This document shows positions 56,780 through 64,000 of a stretch of 64,000 nucleotides of DNA, piece after piece. How positions within the stretch are numbered: the stretch's first letter is position 1; each line of letters starts with the position of its first letter. The DNA is from Lepidostoma basale. Taxonomy: Eukaryota; Arthropoda; Insecta; Trichoptera; Lepidostomatidae. Below the pieces are notes generated by a model. The model saw only the letters and a program-made list of their open reading frames with translations, was not told the origin of the DNA and ran no database searches. The stretch covers positions 744,001-808,000 of the forward strand of contig JAHDVF020000992.1 of NCBI GenBank assembly GCA_022606425.2, in the 5' to 3' direction. Position numbers and translations under genes: made by a program.

Positions 56780-57245
56780 AACTAAGATTGCAATGCGCTC
56801 TGGTGCTAATGTACCGACCCTACTGTATGGAAATGAAGCATGGAACTGGCAAAATAGGAATGAAAGCAAAATAAATGCACTAGAAATGAGACCTTTTAGA
56901 AGAATGTGTTTCGTTCTATCATGTAAATTTGTAAATGATAGAATGTCAAACGCAAATATAAGAAGTAAATAAAAATGTTTTGAAGGGTCATTGAACACAT
57001 GGAAAATGAATGCGGAAAGAATGATTAACCAAGTGTATGTAAACTATGTAAAAGAACAAGAAATGGATGAGGACCGAGAAAAACTTGGCAGGTCAAATTA
57101 ATCAAATATTAAAGGTCAGCTACATGAAGAGTCCAATAAATCGACGTATGATACGATGAATGTTTAAAAGTGAGTGAAATATGTCAGGAAAGAATAGTGT
57201 GGTGATCCATTCCTTTTGCCTTCCTCTCCGAGAGAGCGTGTTAAT
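56780..57245 (+). mobile_element. LINE-A fragment, degenerate
   Basis: gctctggtgctaatgtaccg, catggaactggcaaaatagg, gcactagaaatgagacc, then the MNAERMINQVYV-like and PRKTWQVKLIKY-like regions and a broken end (ccgagagagcgtgtt). Frame lost. Confidence 0.78.
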
Positions 57246-57544
57246 TAGTTATGATTAAATTATGATTTAAGAAATTATTTTCTTTGGAATATTTTACGTT
57301 AGAATATTCGGCTTATTTTGTTCCCTGTGTTTAGTTGGTTACTTTAGAATTTTACCCTAAAATCTACCACGACCATATTTTTATTTATTTTATATACGAG
57401 TTCCTACCCGTTCACATGTTCGTTTAATGAACGTTACAGTATTTATGTGTTTTGACTGCGCTTCTTCTAGAGACAACGTTTCGTTCAGAAACTTAGCATT
57501 ATGTGTTACAGGCAAACGTTTTTAAATCATGTAATATTTCTCTC

Positions 57545-58335
57545 TACCCCAGCTAGGTTGCAGAGAGCTGGACTTATGTTTTCGGGTTTTACTCATAGAT
57601 TCTTTCTCAGTCGCTGTCATTCGATTAGAGGCGGGTGTAAATATAAACAAAGGTTATGGAATACATGGAGGTTTATTATAAAGTTAAATTATACACAAAC
57701 TAAAGGCTAGAGATGTCGTTACAAAAAATAACACAAAATACGATTCCATGATTGTGTGTTCCTCAGGGCATCAGGTAATCGCGGCTCAGGTGATGGCGGT
57801 TCAGAAAACACATATTTATTGAGTCACCTGACAGACACGAGGTTCCATAGACTGGTGCTACTGTACGGAGTGAAGAAGCGGTTCACGCAGTTCCGCATGC
57901 TAGTGTGGACCTTGGCAATCGCGTGGCATCAAGAGATGAAGACTTCTATCGCAGTATAACTGTCCGACAGAACAGTCGGAACTAACCACAGACACGCGGA
58001 CACGTGATGCACATGTCGAACCAAAGTGCGGTCTTCGAAATGGATAGATTTATTTTTAATAGTCTAGCTGACGCGTATATTTATATGAAATGATGGAAGA
58101 AAGGCTGAACCATTGCTGGTCCAGCCGGATGGCAACGGATTTGCGTTCCTTCTACATCTTGGCGGGATCGAGGCACGCACGAAAAACAAGGTGACGGGTT
58201 GCTCACACGGCGGACACGGGAGAAGAAGTGCCGAGACCTAGCACGATGTGCGAAGGGCGGAAAGACAGCGGTGTTGCCGAACGGGAAATGCGTCTTTGGA
58301 TTCAAGGCGAAGGTGCCATAGTTGCGCCAACAGGG
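57545..58335. mobile_element. Unidentified long repeat R, copy 2
   Basis: Matches copy 1 at several points in the same order (aggctagagatgtcgtta at 57705, cagacacgaggttcc at 57832, gcagttccgcatg at 57887). The downstream part (58080-58330) is GC-rich and less clearly shared with copy 1. Confidence 0.6.
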
Positions 58336-58404
58336 GTTTGTTTGGAAAAAATACCCGAAAAGTACTTAACTACGGCCGAAGAATTCGTAATGGTAACATT
58401 ACAA

Positions 58405-58490
58405 TCATTAATCTTCATATCATATCTTCATCAGTCTGTATCCATCCACTCGTAGGCCTCTTTTATCTGCTTCCATGTCATATAAGTATT
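58405..58490 (-). mobile_element. LINE-I C-terminal remnant (reverse)
   Basis: - strand: a TWKQIKEAYEWMDTD block, the LINE-I W-x-x-x-EA-x-x-W ending with substitutions. About 20 codons. Confidence 0.5.
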
Positions 58491-59830
58491 TTAAATATTA
58501 TTATTGTGTTCGCTATTAAAAAAATTAAAACAGTATCCTCCTAAATAAAGTAAGATACATTCCTAGCAAGGAATATGCTGGTTCAGATTAAGGAAGGCAA
58601 GGTAAGACAGAAAGACAAGAAGTTAGACATCTTAACAATGTGATTTAAATTCGATTCTGTTCATCGCTCAGCTTTATTCTCAAAATACTAAGTAATTTGG
58701 CTTTTCGGTGTTTTACATAATTTAAAGCTACACAAAAAATACTATTGTTTCAAATTACATTTCAAAGTGCCCTTAAGGTAAGCTACTAACGGAAACAGCG
58801 TTATACAAATTAGCCTAATTATAATTATTTTCACAGAAATAATTACTAATTAAATTAATCAATTAGCAATCTAAGAATATCAGAAAAGTAGATTCTACTG
58901 AGCCATCACATCGCAATACTCTGTTCAGTGGCGTATTGGATAATGATTGCTGTATTATACGAAACTATATCACCGTCAGAATTAATTAACGATAATAATA
59001 AGCTCGCTCCAGTAGCGTAGATTCGTTATTATAATACCTAATTACCAATTACGTTCCCTCGAAGGGCGCACACCTTACAAAGGCGATAGCTCCCGATAAT
59101 AATTTAACAGAAGAAAGCGATTTGGAGAGGAGAATTATTATAAAACTGAAAAGTGTTAAGCTTAAGAATTAAAATCGTTAACGACCGTTATTTAGACGAT
59201 AAGTTTTTACTGTCTGGAACTTTTGAGGGCGTTCTTACACTTCTTAATACTGAAGTCTTTCGTGTTTCGATTAAAAATATCCAAAATTCTGAACGAGAAT
59301 ACTTCCCGGTTTAATGTATAAAGTTAAATGAAAACTATTTTAGTCTCTTCTATCGCGTATTTCTAGTAAAAAGTAATTTTAAGAAATGATATTCAATAAA
59401 CATTAGGAACACGAGTATATGTTTATATTTTATTAACTGTTATTGTATTTATTTCCTAATACCTTATTTTTAGAGTGCCCTGTTTTGTAAAATTAAATAC
59501 TCACACTAGGAAAATAATGGCCGAGCAGAGAAGTCTCCATTCGTTTCTTAAATATAACGTCGCCATCCTCATACTTCAGATTAACGGGGAAATAATTCCA
59601 CCTCCACGGATCGGCAACGCTGAAAGCGGGATCGTAAAAATTTGCTTTATTTGCTCTTGCTGGAATGCAATGTTGTTCGCATCGGCTAACAATGATCGGA
59701 GTGAACGTTGAGTTTCCGTTGAACTGGGTGTGATGAAGAGGTCAGAAATGAAAGCTGGACTCTCTGAGCTTGAGTCTTAAGCAGTGTCACACAATTTATA
59801 TTTCTACTGAATAAACGATTTATATCACGT
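58491..59830. other. Shaw intron, noncoding
   Basis: No exon, gene or repeat family recognised; composition is mixed near 59040 and 59530-59720. Confidence 0.4.
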
Positions 59831-59834
59831 AACT

Positions 59835-60090
59835 GACTAACTAACTACGTTGCCGTCTTTCCGAAGAGGTTGGCATAAAAAACCGCCACACTGTTCTTCC
59901 TTGACGTATTTCTCTTGATTTCTCAACATTCACACATCGCGTCATGCACGCACGTCGATTTCTCCGATTCCTCGCGTGTCCGACATTTAATATTTGGTTG
60001 ATTTGATCATGGCACATTTTCCTCGGTCTTCCTATGTTTCTTGTTACGTTTACATCTACACATTCTTTCTTCGCCGTTCTTTCTTCAATC
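59835..60090 (-). mobile_element. LINE-A 3' fragment, degenerate (reverse)
   Basis: + strand: actaactacgttgccgtct, acatcgcgtcatgcacgcac, cgtgtccgacatttaatatt. It lies about 180 bases upstream of the next Shaw exon. Confidence 0.75.
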
Positions 60091-60268
60091 GTTTTTTTTA
60101 TATTATGTAAATTACACCATTTTAAAATACGACGTCAATAATAATAACAATTTTGTAAATATATAACAAATGTACAAGAAAATTATCTTAATAATAGCAA
60201 TCACGAAAGGGATTTTTTTAGTAATTGTGAGTACACATCCTCGTATTCAAACGGACTGCAATTTTCAG

Positions 60269-60448
60269 GGCAAGCAGGTCCCGGGGGTCCGGCCGGATCG
60301 CTGACGGGGGCCCCGGGCGGGGGCGGGCAAGGCGGTGGCGCTCCAGGCGGCGGGGGCTGCCAGGGTGGCGGGGCGCCCGCCCAGCAAAACAGGAGAATGA
60401 ACGCCATCAAAGCCAACCATCCCAAGGACATGATGGCCGCTAAGATGG
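60269..60448 (+). CDS. Shaw: Shaw, Gly/Pro-rich cytoplasmic tail exon (180 nt)
   Basis: With the G carried over from the previous exon this encodes a Gly/Pro-rich stretch (GPGGPAGSLTGAPGGGG, then QGGGAPGGGG) and a charged end RRMNAIKANHPKDMMAAKM. The acceptor is attttcag|GG and the donor G|gtctgt, which is weaker than average. Length is 180, so the exon is phase 1 at both ends and can be skipped without a frameshift. The antisense strand also shows an open, Pro-rich frame, which is only a shadow of this GC-rich exon. A role in C-terminal scaffolding or trafficking is possible but not shown. Confidence 0.85.
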
Positions 60449-63400
60449 GTCTGTGTTTTTTATTAAACATTTCATTAAATTTACTAATCAATACCTGTAC
60501 ATACTATAAAAACATGTTAAGACTATTTATTATTGAAAACATATTTATTAATAAAATCTGATAATTTGTTTTACATTAGTGGTACATTTAAAATATATTT
60601 GATTGTATTTTTTTTAAATCACTGCATAATTTTAACCATGGCAACCAATTTTATTCTACTTATTCTCATCGGGATAGTGACAAGTTGAAACTAGTTTTTA
60701 TAACTAAATATAATTGTACCAATTCCACAAAAGATGCATTCGAATATGTAATTATATTAATATATTTTGAATATACCACTTTGCTCAGACAATTGTGAAT
60801 TTAATGATAAAAGTTATGAACGAAGCAACTATAATAGTAAGAATAAATGGTTAAAATTCCCATCGCAATCAGCTGTCATTATTATTTTTATTACAATAGT
60901 TCCGTTGCTCGATCCATGTCTTTTATCGTAAAAATTCTATAGTTTATAACTGAGAAAGCTGCTACTGTTTATTTGATGTTACTATTTAAATAAACGGTTT
61001 TCATTTCGAGGAAATAAATAATTTAATGACACACAAAAACATTTCCCAACCACTTACCAAACGCTTCTTTCATAAATAATTTCAGGCTATTTCTTTTTTA
61101 ATATCTTGACAACTACCATTATAAAAAATATTTTCAGGAGCAAACAAATTAATCCTTAAACATTTTATTTAATGTAAATTATGGAATCCTTCATGTATTC
61201 TATATATCTTATTCATATTTTATTGGTCCTTAAGAAAGAAAATATTACAAAGATCGTATAGATATCATATGATGATGTTACCGTTGTAGTTATTTTTCAC
61301 ATAATTTATCAATTTATATTTTAGTTACTTCGGTTCCGTAATTTCATAATTCCATACTCGTGTATTAATGTTCCACAATATTGACTTATGTTTTCTTCGA
61401 ACACTTTCGATTCGATTCGTTAGAGAAAAATCGTCATTTTTAAAATCATGTTTTTATTGCTAATTATAATACTCGTACATCATCTAATGATAAATTTTAG
61501 ATTCTTCCATTTTTATAAGTACCTATTATTTGAATACGCCTCAAATATTTGTGAAGCCCTCTCTTAAATAAAGTTATTATTTTATTAATCCATCATATTC
61601 GTATCTGCTCTACACACAGTGTCATAATTTTTCAAGCTTTTCTACGTGTTTTATTTTATAAACCAAAATTCGCATATAAATTACAAAATTATCCTTTCAA
61701 AGAACACAATACGTTTGAAAAAATCTATTACAAGCCTTTCCTTGATAAAGCATCCAAATTAATTCATATAAACACTAGACTCCCAGTCTAATAGAACCTT
61801 CTACAATATAATACATATGTATCGCTTAAGTCATTAAGATTATAAGTACGGTAAATATGTAAATAAGTAAGTCTCACACAAATTTTCGAATTTTACTTCC
61901 TCACATTAAAAATATTGGGATATGCACTTGTCTTAGACAAAAAACTTTTAATTTTTAAATTATTTAGAATCTTCCTTATTCACATATATGCAGTGTCCTT
62001 AAATAAACGGATTTTTTTTGAAAGGGCAAGCATGTAAGCACCAAACTATTTAAAATAAAAATTGAAAGATAATTCTAAAAACGTTAATATTTATTTATAT
62101 AAACAGCTTTACTTCTTTAAATTACACGTTCAAAGCATTATTATTAAAACTTTGGTTTAATTTAAGCTACAGAATATAAAACTAGATGATCTTATATTAT
62201 AAAATAAAATATTTTTGGAACTTTTTTTCTCGAGTTTTTTTCTAATGTTACTAGTCTCAAAAATATATAATGTTATAAAATTTTAGACAGTTTGAGATAT
62301 TTTCATTTAATGATAAAAAAAAATAATCCGTTATTTGAATTAACTACTTTCCATTATGAAATTGCAATTTACATTTTGATCATTTTCGAGAAATACTGTT
62401 TATTTAAGAACTACTATGCAATTATCTTTAATAATTTTGATCCGAAAAAATTCAATAAATGTTGCTCTTTGTACGGCAAGTACCATTAACAAGTACTGTA
62501 AAACCGCTTGGCTATTGACTAAATGTGAGTCAATGTGATAATCAAAAAGATTAACGGCTTAATGCTTACTTACAATAGGGATCATAATCCTTTGAGCAGC
62601 ACCAAATAACATTTCAAAGGTCGCTTCGTGATGCAACTTAATGCTTTTCATGCCTCTAGACTAGAGAACACCGAGTAATTACAGGCCATCGCCACAGAAG
62701 GCAGGTGGCGGATTATTTCTATACTTAGTTGACTTCTCTAGTTATTATTAGATCCATAATGCACATCAGTTATTTCACGTTCCTTATCTTATTCCTGAAC
62801 AATCAAGTCTTAGTTGATACAAAAAAATGCGGTATTTTAATATATAATTTTGGGTTTTATGGTGTTTGGGAACTTCTTTTATGATAGTAAGAAGGTTCTT
62901 ACTATGCAAAAAATACACATGATAATAGGTTAGGTTAAATATTTTTTTTTTTTATAATTCAGTACATTATTATTTCCCTTCTGTATTCGTTTACATTCCT
63001 CGACATTTTTCGAAGCAATCAGTTTAAATAACTTAACTTGTGTAATTGATTAATCAGTGTTTTGAATTACATTTTAAATATAATGGACACACAAAGTAAA
63101 GGTCTCAAATTTAAAATAAAAATGTACTGAAAATATTTTAAAAGGTTTGACAAAGATTTTTATTATCATTATAAACATTTTTAGATGTTTCACTTAAATT
63201 TCTTAATCTTTTAAACGGGGATGAATTCAATTTACTTTAATGTTTAGTATATTCTTGTATAGATAATTTACATCGATAAAATAATGTGGTTATATTTCAG
63301 TTACAGTGTTATTAATTGTTATATTTAATTTTTTGGGTCACAAAATGCAAAAAATATTTTATCAATTTTTATCCATTAGGGAAAGTAATGCAGTTTTGAA

Positions 63401-63736
63401 AATAAAAAAAATATTAATTTGTGTATCATTACTTGCTATTGAAAGCCTCAAACATGAACATATCATGGGTTTTTCACGTGCAGTATTTATATTGAGGCAT
63501 TTCCAAAGTAACATAACTTTATAGTTTTTCTGTAATTCATATTAAATCAAATCAAATATCTGCGTGTGCACTAAAATTGGAACAAACATGTAACTATTCT
63601 CCTATAGCAATACGTCAAACAACATATACAATAATGTTCAATAAAGGGTAATAATTGTCAAGGTGACAGTTTTAGGAAGCGCTTATGTCTTCATGTCTGA
63701 TGTGTGCAATGTTGTGGTTACCGCGCCTGTCCACAG
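60449..63736. other. Last Shaw intron, AT-rich
   Basis: Very AT-rich for 3.3 kb. I see no exon, RNA gene or member of the repeat families listed here. The open frame at 63306-63524 has no recognisable domain. The acceptor ctgtccacag closes it at 63736. Confidence 0.55.
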
Positions 63737-63816
63737 ATGGAGATCACAGCGAGCTCGAGGCCATGATCCAAACCACCCCTAACCACTTCAAGCGCAAGAA
63801 TCTCAGCATGCTATAA
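63737..63816 (+). CDS. Shaw: Shaw, last coding exon and stop
   Basis: The carried G plus AT gives Asp, then GDHSELEAMIQTTPNHFKRK and NLSML before TAA (63814-63816). The frame is fixed by the phase-1 end of both earlier exons: either joining with 60269-60448 or skipping it gives the same reading. The exon is in a GC-richer patch, unlike the AT-rich intron. I call it the C-terminus because it has good splice context, a continuous frame and a sharp composition change; cDNA is not available here. Confidence 0.85.
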
Positions 63817-64000
63817 CGGCCGCTGGGCCGGACCGCTTCTGGGAAGCTAGGCCCTCCGACACCCCTCTAGATGTACCCCACTCCCCGATCTACCCCACCA
63901 TCGAATACCTAACGTGACTGTGACGTCATCATCCCTGCACCGCTCTTTCATCCTCTAACGCGTACATCCTAAGCATTTGTATGGCACTCAATCACTTTCA
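63817..64000 (+). other. Shaw 3' UTR, start
   Basis: C-rich untranslated sequence after the stop, containing a tgacgtca (63931-63938). No polyadenylation signal before the window ends, so the UTR continues beyond. Confidence 0.7.

Noticed and set aside
60201..60491. Pro-rich open frame on the - strand with a hydrophobic N-terminal part
   Set aside because: It is the antisense shadow of the GC-rich Shaw exon at 60269-60448, which has matching splice phases and a Shaw-like C-terminal tail.

Overview
The window is AT-rich animal DNA with GT-AG introns and a heavy load of broken transposable elements. The LINE, SINE and mariner remnants resemble those of moths and butterflies, so a lepidopteran insect is the best guess (inference, not proof). 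The only host gene I can support is the 3' half of Shaw, the insect Kv3-type voltage-gated potassium channel, on the + strand. Four coding exons are visible: 45141-45821 (S1 to the start of S6), 56466-56607 (rest of S6 and a basic tail), 60269-60448 (Gly/Pro-rich tail) and 63737-63816 (C-terminus and stop). All junctions keep frame. The tetramerisation (T1) domain and the start codon are not in the window, so 1-45140 is probably upstream intron of Shaw.

The rest is a graveyard of mobile elements. There are about eleven kinds of LINE 3' fragments, nearly all 5'-truncated to the last 40-220 codons of the reverse-transcriptase ORF. A tRNA-derived SINE (SINE1) has six copies. A second short element (SINE2, five copies) shares its last ~50 bases and GTTA-repeat tail with the commonest LINE (LINE-A). 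A minor tRNA-like SINE (SINE3), a dead mariner, a hAT-like MITE nested inside a LINE, a ~560-bp long-inverted-repeat element and two copies of an unidentified long GC-richer repeat are also present.

The most striking layer is a set of seven unrelated repeat families (called alpha to eta here) that share one structural signature: a CUGANGA-like box, a 4-6 bp hairpin, GAAA, a short self-complementary stem that starts with A and ends with U, and then C or U. This is the layout of hammerhead ribozymes with short palindromic stem III, known from Penelope-like retroelements. Most copies are arranged head-to-head as large palindromes.

Region by region: 1-45140 is probable Shaw intron filled with repeats, plus three GC-richer islands (about 1590-2040, 34740-35040, 38160-38410) that look less repetitive and could be regulatory. 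45141-63816 is the Shaw 3' half with introns of 10.6, 3.7 and 3.3 kb. 63817-64000 is the start of the 3' UTR. No functional tRNA, rRNA or CRISPR array was seen.
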